Source: an uncultured Bacteroides sp. (GTDB lineage Bacteria > Bacteroidota > Bacteroidia > Bacteroidales > Bacteroidaceae). Taken from it: a stretch of DNA of 64,000 nucleotides. Where the stretch lies: assembly GCF_902491285.1 (NCBI RefSeq), contig NZ_CABUHK010000010.1:33976-97975 (forward strand). The letters run 5' to 3'. A model generated the notes under the pieces. The model searched no databases. It had not been told where the DNA came from and saw only the letters and a list, made by a program, of their open reading frames with translations. Made by a program: the position numbers and the translations under genes. Shown one piece after another: positions 9,428 to 19,116 of this stretch (within the stretch, counting starts at the first letter, position 1; each line of letters opens with the position of its first letter).

Positions 9428-12403
9428 TTAGAAGTTGAAACCTACGTTAAGTGAGAATGTACGCGGACGCGGGTAGAAAGAATTATCTACACCGTTCGGC
9501 ACTTCCGGGTCTACGCCGCTGTACTTCGTGATGCAGAATACATTCTGAACCATTGCACTGACATTCAGGCTGCATCCTTTGCAAATCTGCCCGAAGTTAT
9601 AGTTCAGTGACAAGTTATCCATTTTCAGGAAAGAAGCATTCTCTACATAATAGTCGGACAAGTATTGGCGGGTCTTGAATCCGGTTTTCAGATAACTGGT
9701 CGACAGGTTGTTCAACTGATAAGAGTTGTAGCTCACTGTTTCCCAAGCTCCGGCATTCATTGCCATGGCATTGTAGACGTAGTTACCGATATTGGCACGC
9801 AGACTGGTATTTAATGTCCATTTCTTCCAGCGTAGGGAAGTGCTGAAACCGAGGATATAGTCGGGAGCGGGAGAGTGGTAACGGTATAAATCTTCCGTGT
9901 TGATTTCCCCGTCTCCGTTGAGGTCCACGTAAGCGCCTTCTACGGGCTTTCCGGTCTTTTCGTCATAGAGCTGGTGATACACGTAGAACATATAAGGAGC
10001 ATATCCTTCGGTCAACGTCTGCACTTGATAGCTGTCGATGGTTGGGCCGACCGAAGTATTGGTTGCGGCGGCACCGGCAACGAGCGACAGGTTCTTGACT
10101 TTCATCTTCTGCCAGGTCATATTGAAGCTGACATCCCAGTTCCAGTCTTTAGTCTGAACGGGTGTTGCGTTAATGCTGAATTCGATACCCCGGCTGTCCA
10201 CATTTCCTACGTTCGTAGTGATATTACGGTCGAAAGTCGTTCCGGCAGCAGCGGGAACTGTGGCAATCAAATCTTTTGTCTGACGGGTGTAGTAGTCGAA
10301 GCTACCTGTAATCCGGTCTTTCAGGAAGCCGAAGTCAAATCCGACGTTCCATGAAGTGGTCGTTTCCCATTTCAAGTCGGGCACGTACGAACTGGGACGA
10401 TAGGTATGAATGTATCCGTTGCCCATGCTGGCTTCCGCTCCATTCTGGCTCTGAGTGTAGATAGGCAGATAATTATAGTTGCCGATACCGTCCTGCTGTC
10501 CGGTCACACCGTAGCTTGCACGGATTTTCAGGTTGCTCAATACTTTATTTTCTTTCAGGAAAGATTCTTCCGTCACTCTCCAGCCCAAAGCTACCGAAGG
10601 GAAAGTACCCCAACGTACATTCTTGGCAAAGCGTGAAGTGGCGTCCCGGCGGATAGTCGTAGTCAACATATATCGTGAATCGAACGAATAATTCAGACGG
10701 CCGTAGTAGGAGAGCAACACGTGGCGTTCGTCCTTCGCCTTGGAAGTCTTTTGTATCTCTCCCAGCGTATTCATTTCGCTATAAAGCGGAGTGGTCGATT
10801 TCCAGTACTGATAGTCGTAGCCGGCTGTCACGTCAAAGCTGCTCTTGATAGATTCGACGAGTTTGTTGTAATTGGCGTATAAGGTGAGCAGGCGGTTTTC
10901 CTTCTTTTCGGGGCCGTAGCTGTAATCCAGACCGGAGGTATTATAGTTTTGTGCCGCTTCTGCCGGGACATATACGCTGCCCTTGCCTTGTGCGTAGTCA
11001 TAACCCAGTGTAGCGTGCAGCTTTAGGTCGGGGAAGAAATGAACACGGTAATCCGCATCTACATTTCCGATAAAACGTCTTACGTTACTTTGAGAATCAT
11101 TCATTTTAACAAGTCCTACGGGATTCATTACAGCACCGTTGACGGGAGCTCCTGTGTTGTCCGTTGCTTCCGTGTATCCGCCGAAGGTATCCAGTCCCGA
11201 ATAGACGGGAACCGTCGGATTCATGGTGGCCGCCGCCCAGATGGCGTCTGTATTGCCGAATGTGTTGTTATTGATAGAACCTTTGGCGTTGATATTCAAC
11301 TTCAAGTGGTCTTTGAAGAAAGAAGGAGTCAGCATGATGCTTCCCGTATAGCGTTCCGCATTGTCGGTGCGTAGCAGACCGCTTTGGTTATAATAGCCTA
11401 CCGACACACGGAACGGCCAGTTCTTGGCAATCTTTCCGGAGATGCTCAGATTGTTGTCCGTGCCGAAAGCGTTCTGATAAATCTCATCGTTCCAGTCCGT
11501 GCGGGCTGTTCCCAACAGAGCTTGCTGGGCGGTAGTCCCTTGCGTCCGGATTGTGTTGACGAACTGGTCGTAGCTCAACATATCCGCCAGTTTCGTACGC
11601 GTCTGAATGGAATTGGTAGTGCTGAATGTGATTTGCAATTTGTCCGAAGTCCCTTTCTTGGTAGTGATAAGGATTACCCCGTTGGAGGCACGCGAACCGT
11701 AGATGGCGGTGGAAGAAGCGTCTTTTAGAATCGTCATGCTTTCAATGTCGTTCGGGTTGATGAGGCTCAGGAAGTTTCCGTCGTTGCCGCTGATACCGCC
11801 CTGTTCCAAAGGGACACCGTCCAATACAATCAACGGGTCATTGCTGGCATTCAGTGAGGCACCGCCACGTACGCGAATCGTACTTCCCGCCGTGGGCGAA
11901 CCGCTGTTGGACATAATCTGCACACCGGAGATTTTGCCGTTAATCAGTTGCTCGGGAGAACTGACCAGTCCCATATTGAAGTCTTTGCTGCTGACGTTTG
12001 TCACCGAGCCGGTCAGGTCACTCTTACGTTGCGTACCATATCCGATAACGACTACGTCACTTAATACCTGAGAATCGCTTTTCATCTGTACGTTCAATAC
12101 AGAACCGCTTGCAGGAAGGGCTACGACTTTTGTTTCGTATCCTACATAAGAGAATTGCAACTCTTTGCTGCCTTGCGGCACGTTCAATGTGTAGTTACCG
12201 TCAAAGTCGGTAACCGTACCGGTAGAAGTGCCCATGATGAGGATGCTTACTCCAATCATCGGTTCTTTGTTCTCATCAATCACTTGTCCGGTGATTTTTT
12301 TGCCAGCCTGTTGGGCGAGGGCAGGAATCGCGCCTCCTAAAAAGGCTGTACACAATATTAGCAGTACAGTCAGATGGCGTAGATTTAAGATGTTCCTATT
12401 CAT
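9428..12403 (-). CDS. SusC/RagA-family TonB-dependent outer-membrane transporter
   Basis: Imports galactan oligosaccharides across the outer membrane using TonB energy. The 991-aa protein has a signal peptide followed by a carboxypeptidase-regulatory-like domain (KKITGQVIDENKEPMIGVSI, about residues 34-120). The plug follows (RKSDLTGSVTNVSS; LIVLDGVPL; STAIYGSRASNGVILITTKK), then a 22-strand barrel ending in an aromatic residue (FSLNVGFNF). Length and order are standard. It is the first gene of the minus-strand operon. It lacks an N-terminal STN domain, which fits control by a two-component-type sensor rather than by an ECF sigma/anti-sigma pair. Confidence 0.96.
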   Translation of the reverse strand: MNRNILNLRHLTVLLILCTAFLGGAIPALAQQAGKKITGQVIDENKEPMIGVSILIMGTSTGTVTDFDGNYTLNVPQGSKELQFSYVGYETKVVALPASGSVLNVQMKSDSQVLSDVVVIGYGTQRKSDLTGSVTNVSSKDFNMGLVSSPEQLINGKISGVQIMSNSGSPTAGSTIRVRGGASLNASNDPLIVLDGVPLEQGGISGNDGNFLSLINPNDIESMTILKDASSTAIYGSRASNGVILITTKKGTSDKLQITFSTTNSIQTRTKLADMLSYDQFVNTIRTQGTTAQQALLGTARTDWNDEIYQNAFGTDNNLSISGKIAKNWPFRVSVGYYNQSGLLRTDNAERYTGSIMLTPSFFKDHLKLNINAKGSINNNTFGNTDAIWAAATMNPTVPVYSGLDTFGGYTEATDNTGAPVNGAVMNPVGLVKMNDSQSNVRRFIGNVDADYRVHFFPDLKLHATLGYDYAQGKGSVYVPAEAAQNYNTSGLDYSYGPEKKENRLLTLYANYNKLVESIKSSFDVTAGYDYQYWKSTTPLYSEMNTLGEIQKTSKAKDERHVLLSYYGRLNYSFDSRYMLTTTIRRDATSRFAKNVRWGTFPSVALGWRVTEESFLKENKVLSNLKIRASYGVTGQQDGIGNYNYLPIYTQSQNGAEASMGNGYIHTYRPSSYVPDLKWETTTSWNVGFDFGFLKDRITGSFDYYTRQTKDLIATVPAAAGTTFDRNITTNVGNVDSRGIEFSINATPVQTKDWNWDVSFNMTWQKMKVKNLSLVAGAAATNTSVGPTIDSYQVQTLTEGYAPYMFYVYHQLYDEKTGKPVEGAYVDLNGDGEINTEDLYRYHSPAPDYILGFSTSLRWKKWTLNTSLRANIGNYVYNAMAMNAGAWETVSYNSYQLNNLSTSYLKTGFKTRQYLSDYYVENASFLKMDNLSLNYNFGQICKGCSLNVSAMVQNVFCITKYSGVDPEVPNGVDNSFYPRPRTFSLNVGFNF

Positions 12404-12707
12404 AATTAATGTGTTATTGATAATAGATTTATTGTATTGATTCTTATTTATTTCTTCTCTTGCTTTTCACTAATATATTTCGTATCTTTAAGAATTTTCC
12501 GCCTTTTGGAAGCTGGTGGTCACATAGCATCGTGATAAATGTCATGTTATAGAGTGACATTTGTTTCTTTATAAGGTGACTATTGTCACCTTGCAACGGG
12601 ACAACTACGCGAGTGCATAAAAGATTATAGTTTACTGCACTCAAAATTCTTATTCTCCGCACTGAAAACTCTTATTTTCTGTATTAAATAAAAACTCTTA
12701 GATACGT
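12404..12707 (-). promoter_or_regulatory. Upstream region of susC with clustered GTGAC dyads
   Basis: This 304-bp gene-free stretch must hold the promoter of the galactan operon, but I see no good TAnnTTTG element on the minus strand, as often seen at activator-dependent promoters. It contains ATGTCA-N10-TGACAT (12539-12560), the perfect dyad AAGGTGAC-TATT-GTCACCTT (12573-12592), and GAGTGCA...TGCACTC (12610-12641). Four copies of a GTGAC/GTCAC half-site therefore fall within about 55 bp. These could be binding sites of the AraC-type regulator encoded at 15490-19002, or the 8-bp dyad could be a weak terminator of the upstream gene. A 72-codon open frame here has no coding features. Confidence 0.45.
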
Positions 12708-15314
12708 TTATTCCAGCCATACATCACCGAGTTCAATCTCTACGGTTGGCTCGCCGGCTCCCGACATCGACAGTTCCAGTTTCTCTATCTTTTCCGGTCG
12801 GAAAGGAATTCCCGTCTCCGGGTGGAAATATTGTTTCAGGAATGTCGGATAAGCTATGGGCAATAATGCCGTGTCCGTCTGGCGCAACTTTTTCAGAGGT
12901 ATCCGTATAATACCATCTGCAGTCGGAGCAGGGCATAAGCTTTTGTAAGTATATCCGTCCGAAGTGACGAAACCTGCGCTGAATCCTTGTGGAAGGGGCT
13001 TGTCGCAGTTTACGCGAATGCAGAGCGTAGTACAGTTTTTCACTTTATCTTTTCTTTCTTCGATTCCATCTTTCACGAATGTGCGGAGAAAGTGTTGCGG
13101 ATTCTCTCCTTTCGGCGTGAATCTGAACCGGCGCAGCGGCTTTTCAACCGGAGAAGAATCAATCAAAGTACGTTGCAGGTCGTTCCATTCGGGAAGCGTA
13201 TATGCTTCTATCCGGTTATCTGTATCTGTTATTTTCAGCAGTTGTATCGCACTGCCTGGGACGACAACACGAGTAGTCCAGTATGAATCGGAAGTGTAGT
13301 TCCAGTCTAATGGAGTTCCTTTTGTTCCCGAGGAATTTCCGGTGGCGGAGTTTCCGGCAGGATAAGTACGGGTGCTGTCGCCCCGGCAGACGATGATGTT
13401 ATACCTGAAACAATCTTCCTTTATTTTTTCGGCAGGAATAGTAGCCTGATATGTATATCCGTTTGTACGTTTCATCTTTATATACGGGTTATGCTCGTTC
13501 CAGAAAGAAACCTTATCTGTGTAGATGATGACGGAATCGGGTAAAACACTTCCTGCTACTTGTGCGTTAATAGTCAGCGTTTTGCCTGCTTCAACAGTTG
13601 TTGCCGGAGTATGGGCGACTTTATAATTCATAGCGCGGGGAGCGGGAGCAACAAATTCTCCGATTCGAATCGAATTCCATTGGGAATCCCTTTTCCAGTT
13701 CTGCTTCGGGTTGCAACCGTTACGTTTCAACAGATAAACACCCGGATGAAGGTCACGGATAACTCCATCCGTTACTGTTTCTTCTTTCCGGCTATTCTCC
13801 TTATTTAGAGCGGTAAGAGTAAATACTTTACCCAAATCGGGGATTTGTAAGGCCATATCCCATGCACCGTAAATAATGCTGACCACTTCCTTCTCGGGTG
13901 ACGGCTTGGCAAACGGGTCATTGACTACTATCGCATCCGGCATTATTTCGAGTCGCCATACTCCTGATTCGAGGCAATCAATGAAATAAGCTCCCGTACC
14001 CTCATAACCTACTATCGGCGAACTGCCGCATCCGGCAATTGAAACCAACTTTGATGCATCCCTGGGCTGTGTATTTGTCTGATTGGAGTAATAAAACTTC
14101 TCCCCATTATTCAACTCACTTAAATCTTCCGTATAACTGACGCGAAAGCCGTCACCGAATATAGTATCCTGCGGATAGCTTCCATACGATTCTCCTCTTT
14201 TCAAACTTCGGGCAGCTTCGGCGGCGATTTTCATACTGATAGCTTTATTGGGAGTATAGGCAAGATTCAGAAAATGAGTCTGATATTCCGTATTGGCAGA
14301 CGCAATGTCTATCGGGTCATAGGCAAACTGCGTAATCCACTGGAAACCGGCTGTGCGGAAAGTACGCGCCATAGCCGGATACATATAAGAATACATAATA
14401 TCCGCCGGGTCGAATTCATATATCATCCGTGCTTTCTTGTTGAATCCTTTCACTTTATCGGCAAAGGGAATGTCATAACGGTCTACGTAAGGGAGAAAAT
14501 TCCCTTGTTGCGTGTGTCCGGCCACCAGTCCGATAGGATACCATTGATAGGTAGTTCCCTGAATGGCTGTCTCATAGTAAGCATCTACCACATATCCGTT
14601 ATGGCTTACATTATAGAATACAGGCTTGCGGTTTCCTGTTTTATTGATTGCTTTCAGCATCCGGTTGATATAGGTTTTTACATCTTCTTTTGTGCCGGAA
14701 TGGCAGGGTTCGTTATTAATCTCGAAACCTACGATAGAAGGGTCGTCCTTATAAGCCAGTCCCGTATAAGGATTGGTATGTTTCACCAGGTCACGGAGAT
14801 AAGTTTCCTGTGCGCTGATAGCTTGCGGGTTGGAGTGTATATCGCATTTATCATATTTATAAGAGAAACCACCCGTTTGTATGTTTCGTTCCGGGTAACC
14901 ATTTCCGAAGTTAGTCTGTGCGGTGATGACAATATGGATATTGCGCTCTTTGAGCTTGGCAATCAGATAATCCATGAGGTCAAGATGCTCGTTTTCGAGT
15001 AGATTACCCTGTTCGTCGGTCAGTTCCACGTCCCATAGATGAATGCGGTAGGCGTTCAGTCCCAGGCGGGAGAGATGGTATACATCTTTATCTATAGCAG
15101 TTTTGCGGTCGAATCCCAGATAGCCGAGTGCGCGGTAGGCGTGGGCGAAAGGCAAGGTATAATTCGTTCCGAAGAAAGAGGCCTCTTCGCGGGTGTCGCT
15201 CCAGCGCATCACTCCGTTTCCGTCTATATATATAATAGGTGGATTCGTTTTCCCCTGTATACCGGTGAAGAGGAACAACAAGCAAATAAAGGTAAGGATA
15301 AACTGTCTTTTCAT
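12708..15314 (-). CDS. Clan GH-A glycoside hydrolase (cellulase-like fold), exported, probably galactan-active
   Basis: An 868-aa exported enzyme; the signal peptide is MKRQFILTFICLLFLFTGIQG. The N-terminal TIM barrel (about residues 30-370) has clan GH-A catalytic signatures: IVGFEINNEPCH with acid/base N201-E202, and ARMIYEFDPAD with nucleophile E300. The remaining 500 residues look like beta-sandwich domains. One contains a metal- or carbohydrate-binding-like stretch, and the protein ends in a sandwich domain (LELSMSGAGEPTVEIELGDVWLE). It lies between susC and the regulator, with its own promoter (15346-15353). The family number is not certain. GH5-like, or the GH147 beta-galactosidase family linked to pectic galactan loci, are possibilities from memory. 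A role on galactan is inferred from position. Confidence 0.75.
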   Translation of the reverse strand: MKRQFILTFICLLFLFTGIQGKTNPPIIYIDGNGVMRWSDTREEASFFGTNYTLPFAHAYRALGYLGFDRKTAIDKDVYHLSRLGLNAYRIHLWDVELTDEQGNLLENEHLDLMDYLIAKLKERNIHIVITAQTNFGNGYPERNIQTGGFSYKYDKCDIHSNPQAISAQETYLRDLVKHTNPYTGLAYKDDPSIVGFEINNEPCHSGTKEDVKTYINRMLKAINKTGNRKPVFYNVSHNGYVVDAYYETAIQGTTYQWYPIGLVAGHTQQGNFLPYVDRYDIPFADKVKGFNKKARMIYEFDPADIMYSYMYPAMARTFRTAGFQWITQFAYDPIDIASANTEYQTHFLNLAYTPNKAISMKIAAEAARSLKRGESYGSYPQDTIFGDGFRVSYTEDLSELNNGEKFYYSNQTNTQPRDASKLVSIAGCGSSPIVGYEGTGAYFIDCLESGVWRLEIMPDAIVVNDPFAKPSPEKEVVSIIYGAWDMALQIPDLGKVFTLTALNKENSRKEETVTDGVIRDLHPGVYLLKRNGCNPKQNWKRDSQWNSIRIGEFVAPAPRAMNYKVAHTPATTVEAGKTLTINAQVAGSVLPDSVIIYTDKVSFWNEHNPYIKMKRTNGYTYQATIPAEKIKEDCFRYNIIVCRGDSTRTYPAGNSATGNSSGTKGTPLDWNYTSDSYWTTRVVVPGSAIQLLKITDTDNRIEAYTLPEWNDLQRTLIDSSPVEKPLRRFRFTPKGENPQHFLRTFVKDGIEERKDKVKNCTTLCIRVNCDKPLPQGFSAGFVTSDGYTYKSLCPAPTADGIIRIPLKKLRQTDTALLPIAYPTFLKQYFHPETGIPFRPEKIEKLELSMSGAGEPTVEIELGDVWLE

Positions 15315-15345
15315 GCTATCAAATTTAGCGGGTTATTTATGCCGA

Positions 15346-15353
15346 CAAAGGTA
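15346..15353 (-). promoter_or_regulatory. -7 element of the GH-A gene promoter
   Basis: The minus strand reads TACCTTTG, matching Bacteroides TAnnTTTG. Transcription would start about 25 nt before the ATG at 15314. The -33 position (15373-15376) reads TTTC, one base off TTTG. It indicates the gene can be expressed separately from the susC operon. Confidence 0.55.
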
Positions 15354-15489
15354 TACGAAGTGCTGATTTGATGAAAGCACAGATTGGACATATAAGGATA
15401 AAAATAGGACGAAAGAGGCTTAACTTCCTATGAAAGCGTTATTTATAAGTTCATATTTTAAAGTGGCGGTGAAGAAGCGTTGAATTGTC

Positions 15490-18400
15490 TCATTGCATAT
15501 ATTGCTTCGGCGTTTCTCCGAACTCAGCCTGGAAACATTTGGAGAAATAAGAGTGATTGGAGAAACCTACCATATACATCACTTCGGCAACAGTGAATTT
15601 CTTCTGTTGCAATAACATTGCCGCCTTTTTCATCCGGATGGACTTGATATATTCTACCGGAGACATTCCCGTCAGTTGTTTAATCTTCCGGTAAATCTGC
15701 TTGTTACTGAAGCCGGAAAGTTCGCACAAAGCATTAACATTCAGGTCTGCGTCGGAAAGATGGTCTTCGATCAGGCGGATAATATTCGACAGGAATTTCT
15801 CATCCTGGGATTCGGCTTCAATCGGTTTGAGTACAGGCAGTGATTCCAACGACTTTTTCGTCTGATTAGCCGGTACTTCTTCCTCTTCGATGGCGGCGAC
15901 AGGAATGCTCAGCCCTACACTCGTTCCCTGGTTCTCTTCAGAAGTGACCCCGTTGATATGTCCTCCATGCAGTTCCGTATAAGTTTTCACCAGATAAAGT
16001 CCGATACCTGTGCCATCCTTATGTCCCGAGCGGGGAGACTGGTAAAAGCGCTGGAAGATATATGGAATGTCCTGTTGTGAAATTCCGGTTCCGGTGTCTG
16101 AAACACAAATATCCAGTTGCCCGCTTTCCTGCGAATAGAAAAGGGAGAGACGTACGCTTCCGCCGTCCGGGGTAAACTTCACGGCATTTGAGAGCAGGCT
16201 GTCCAGTATCACTCCCAGTTTGATAGCATCCATATCCGCATAAATCTTGGCCTTGTTCGCTTCGAACTGGAAAGTGAGCCGCGGGTTTTCTTCATAAACG
16301 GAGAACAGGCTGCGACTGAAAGATACCAATTCAATACGCGACAGGATAAGCAACGAATCCGCATTGTCTTCAATCCGGTTGAAGTTGAGCACCTGATGAA
16401 TCAATGAGTTTATCTTCATCGCATTACGTTGCACTTCTTCCAGAGTTTGCTTCTCGTGCGTCGCTTCCGCGGCAGGAAGCAATTGGCTGACAGGAGCGAT
16501 AATCCGGCTGAGGGGCGTTTTCAGTTCATTGGACAGGTTGGTGAAGAATGCCATTTTCTGACGTGACTGTTCCAGAATCTTCTCTTTCTCCAGACGTTCC
16601 ATCTTCAACCGGTTTTTAACCCGGAAAAAGTTGATGGTCCAAGCGACCAGGCTCAGGAATAAAAGGCAGTAGAGTACTTTCGCCCAAAGCGTATAATACC
16701 AGGGTGGCAGAATCTTTATATCCAATATATAAGGGTGCTCGGAAGGAAATCCGTTCTTTTCTACTTTGCTGATAAGTAGCTGATAATCTCCATAGCTTAA
16801 ATTGCTGTAAGTGATGCGGTTTGTGTTGGATTTCAGAGAATTCCATTCTTTATCCATCCCTTCAAGCCTGTAAACGAATTTGTTTTTTTCTTCGAGAGAA
16901 TAGGGGAGGTCGGACAACTCAAAAGCCAGATTGTTCTGGTCATGCTTCAATTCAATGGCGTTTGTGTAGCGGATATTGGGGATATCTGCGGTAGCCGGAT
17001 TCATCAATTGATTATTGATGTACAGAGCTGTCAGGAGAATGGGGCGTTCTTGATGATGCATTGCCTGTATATCGGGATGGGATACGGCGAAACCGTCGGC
17101 ACCGCCCAGATAGATATTCCCGTCCTTCGAATCGAACAGCAAACTGGTAAAACGTTTGTCCGTCATATTCTGCTGACGTGCCTCCATTGTTTTCCGGTCG
17201 ATAATCCATAGCCCGTTGGTGGTGGAAACCCAAATATGGTCTTTCACCGATGTCATGGACAGAATCTCGTTGTTATTGAAACTTCCGAATGATATGCTTT
17301 GCCGGCTGGAGTCTTTAGGATTGATACGCATCACTCCCCCGTGATATCCGACCCACAGCATACCGTCTGTATCGCAAAGCAGGTAGTTCGGACTCTTTTC
17401 CCCACTCAACTCGTCGGCAAATAGCTTGGTGATTTGCCGTGTACGCGGGTCGATTTTGTCCAGCCCTTTACTATTGTACAGCAATACCCATACGTTCCCT
17501 TCTTTATCGGGCATGATTTGATTGATAAACATACCCGACAGTCCGTTGTGAACGGAGTAATTTTGTTCGGCTATGTATTGTCCGCCGGCAGATTGCATTA
17601 ATTTATGCTTGTCTACTACAAAGATTCCACCCAGACAGGTGGCAATCCATAGATGGCCGGAATTGTCTTCAAAGAGGTAATAAGCCCAGTTTGTATTGTA
17701 AGTCCCCGTGCTGTCAATGATGTTATAATGTATAAACTGCTGAGTGGCATAATTATAACGGTTGATGCTGCCATCCGTAGCTATCCATAATTGCTGTTCC
17801 TTATCTTCGTAAATATGACGGATACGGTTGTGGGATAAAGGATATGTTTTATCTCCCATTTTATACCAGGCTGCCTCGTGGCGTGTTCCGGTGGGGTGGA
17901 TGAAACGGAGTAGCCCGTTCGTGCCGCCAAACCAGTAAAAGCCTTTTGAATCGCGGAACAGTGAGTAGAACTGGTTTCCGTCTCCCGTGCCCGTGATTTG
18001 GGAGATTGGCACGAATTGCAGGGCACTGTTATAGCGTGACAAAGAGATTCCATAATCAGTCCCTAACCAAATATTCTGTTCCTGATCGGAAAAGATATTC
18101 CAGACGATGTTGTTGGTCAGCGACTGGATATTGCGTGAGTCATGAATGATATGTTGCAAAGGCTCTTCATCGTTCTTATATACATAAAGTCCGTTATCCG
18201 TACCAGCCAATAAGTTTCCGTCTCCATCCAAAGCCAGTGATTTGATGGAGTTATTATGAAAAACTTCTATCGCATTCATCTTTCCTGTTGCAGGGATGTA
18301 TTGGAAGAGATAGCCTTCCATGCCAATCCAAATGCACTGCCGGGTGATATCTTCCAATAAGGAATTGACAAACAGATTGCTTATCGCCCGGTCGACAGGC

Positions 18401-19002
18401 AGAAAAATACTTTTAAACTTTCCATGTTCCGGTATATAACGGCACAAACCATTATAAGTGCCCACATAAATCTGATTGTCTTTCGTGTGGATAATAGAAT
18501 AGATTGTATTATGAGACAAGCCGCTACGATTGCTGTCGAAACGGGACAATTTGCGGTCTTTTAACCGGTAAGTGTAGAGTCCGTTCAACGAACCTATCCA
18601 TAAGGTATCTCCCTGAAGTGCCATGGTGCGGACATCGGTGGGGAAATCCGTCTCCGGCTGTTCATATTTGTCTGTGTGGTAATTGTAAACAAGTATTCCG
18701 TTATCTGTTCCCAGATACAGATACGTATTGTCTGCGATAATACCGCAATAGATGCGTGTATTATTGCGTTCGCCATACGTGAAATGTTGTTGGGTGGAAT
18801 AGCCGTCATAACTGAATAATCCTTTGTTGGAACCTATCCATATCAGCCCCTCGCTATCTTGCAGGAAACAACTGATAACCGAAGCTTCGGCACCGAGATA
18901 GATATTGTCGAACTGCTGATAATTCACTTTTTGCCCATATACATCACAAGGGATGCAGCAGATGCAAATGAGTAAAAGAATCCATCTAATTCGTCGGTAC
19001 AT
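15490..19002 (-). CDS. Hybrid two-component-type membrane regulator lacking the phospho-acceptor His and the receiver domain
   Basis: Predicted sensor and activator of the galactan locus. The start is placed at ATG 19002 (MYRRIRWILLLICICC, a signal/TM segment) rather than TTG 19032, because a -7 promoter element overlaps the latter; this gives 1170 aa. In order it has a periplasmic two-propeller sensor with Reg_prop repeats (GLIWIGSNKGLFSYDG and similar), a Y_Y_Y domain, a TM segment (about 768-790), a HisKA-like helix pair, a HATPase with intact N box (LLSNAVKFTPDGG) and glycine boxes (DTGTGI, GTGIGLYLV), a linker of about 60 residues, and a C-terminal AraC HTH. The H box reads NLSNELKTPLSR: Asn825 (AAT at 16528-16530) stands where the phosphorylated His should be. 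No REC domain lies between HATPase and HTH. Usual proteins of this type are about 1300-1450 aa. It may signal without phosphotransfer. Confidence 0.9.
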   Translation of the reverse strand: MYRRIRWILLLICICCIPCDVYGQKVNYQQFDNIYLGAEASVISCFLQDSEGLIWIGSNKGLFSYDGYSTQQHFTYGERNNTRIYCGIIADNTYLYLGTDNGILVYNYHTDKYEQPETDFPTDVRTMALQGDTLWIGSLNGLYTYRLKDRKLSRFDSNRSGLSHNTIYSIIHTKDNQIYVGTYNGLCRYIPEHGKFKSIFLPVDRAISNLFVNSLLEDITRQCIWIGMEGYLFQYIPATGKMNAIEVFHNNSIKSLALDGDGNLLAGTDNGLYVYKNDEEPLQHIIHDSRNIQSLTNNIVWNIFSDQEQNIWLGTDYGISLSRYNSALQFVPISQITGTGDGNQFYSLFRDSKGFYWFGGTNGLLRFIHPTGTRHEAAWYKMGDKTYPLSHNRIRHIYEDKEQQLWIATDGSINRYNYATQQFIHYNIIDSTGTYNTNWAYYLFEDNSGHLWIATCLGGIFVVDKHKLMQSAGGQYIAEQNYSVHNGLSGMFINQIMPDKEGNVWVLLYNSKGLDKIDPRTRQITKLFADELSGEKSPNYLLCDTDGMLWVGYHGGVMRINPKDSSRQSISFGSFNNNEILSMTSVKDHIWVSTTNGLWIIDRKTMEARQQNMTDKRFTSLLFDSKDGNIYLGGADGFAVSHPDIQAMHHQERPILLTALYINNQLMNPATADIPNIRYTNAIELKHDQNNLAFELSDLPYSLEEKNKFVYRLEGMDKEWNSLKSNTNRITYSNLSYGDYQLLISKVEKNGFPSEHPYILDIKILPPWYYTLWAKVLYCLLFLSLVAWTINFFRVKNRLKMERLEKEKILEQSRQKMAFFTNLSNELKTPLSRIIAPVSQLLPAAEATHEKQTLEEVQRNAMKINSLIHQVLNFNRIEDNADSLLILSRIELVSFSRSLFSVYEENPRLTFQFEANKAKIYADMDAIKLGVILDSLLSNAVKFTPDGGSVRLSLFYSQESGQLDICVSDTGTGISQQDIPYIFQRFYQSPRSGHKDGTGIGLYLVKTYTELHGGHINGVTSEENQGTSVGLSIPVAAIEEEEVPANQTKKSLESLPVLKPIEAESQDEKFLSNIIRLIEDHLSDADLNVNALCELSGFSNKQIYRKIKQLTGMSPVEYIKSIRMKKAAMLLQQKKFTVAEVMYMVGFSNHSYFSKCFQAEFGETPKQYMQ

Positions 19003-19029
19003 GGTATCAGGTTTACAAGTTTTATTTCG

Positions 19030-19037
19030 CAAATGTA
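19030..19037 (-). promoter_or_regulatory. -7 element of the regulator gene promoter
   Basis: The minus strand reads TACATTTG (TAnnTTTG), about 28 nt before the ATG at 19002. It overlaps the alternative TTG start at 19032, which argues against that start. No clear -33 TTTG was seen. Confidence 0.5.
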
Positions 19038-19116
19038 GGAAAAATGTCGGTTACACTTGTAAATATCCCGCTCTTTTTGTTCCTTTGTTACCTATTTATA
19101 AACAGAAAACTTTAGT

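Noticed and set aside
12444..12662. A 72-codon minus-strand open frame upstream of susC
   Set aside because: No protein features, and it covers the only possible promoter region of the susC operon.
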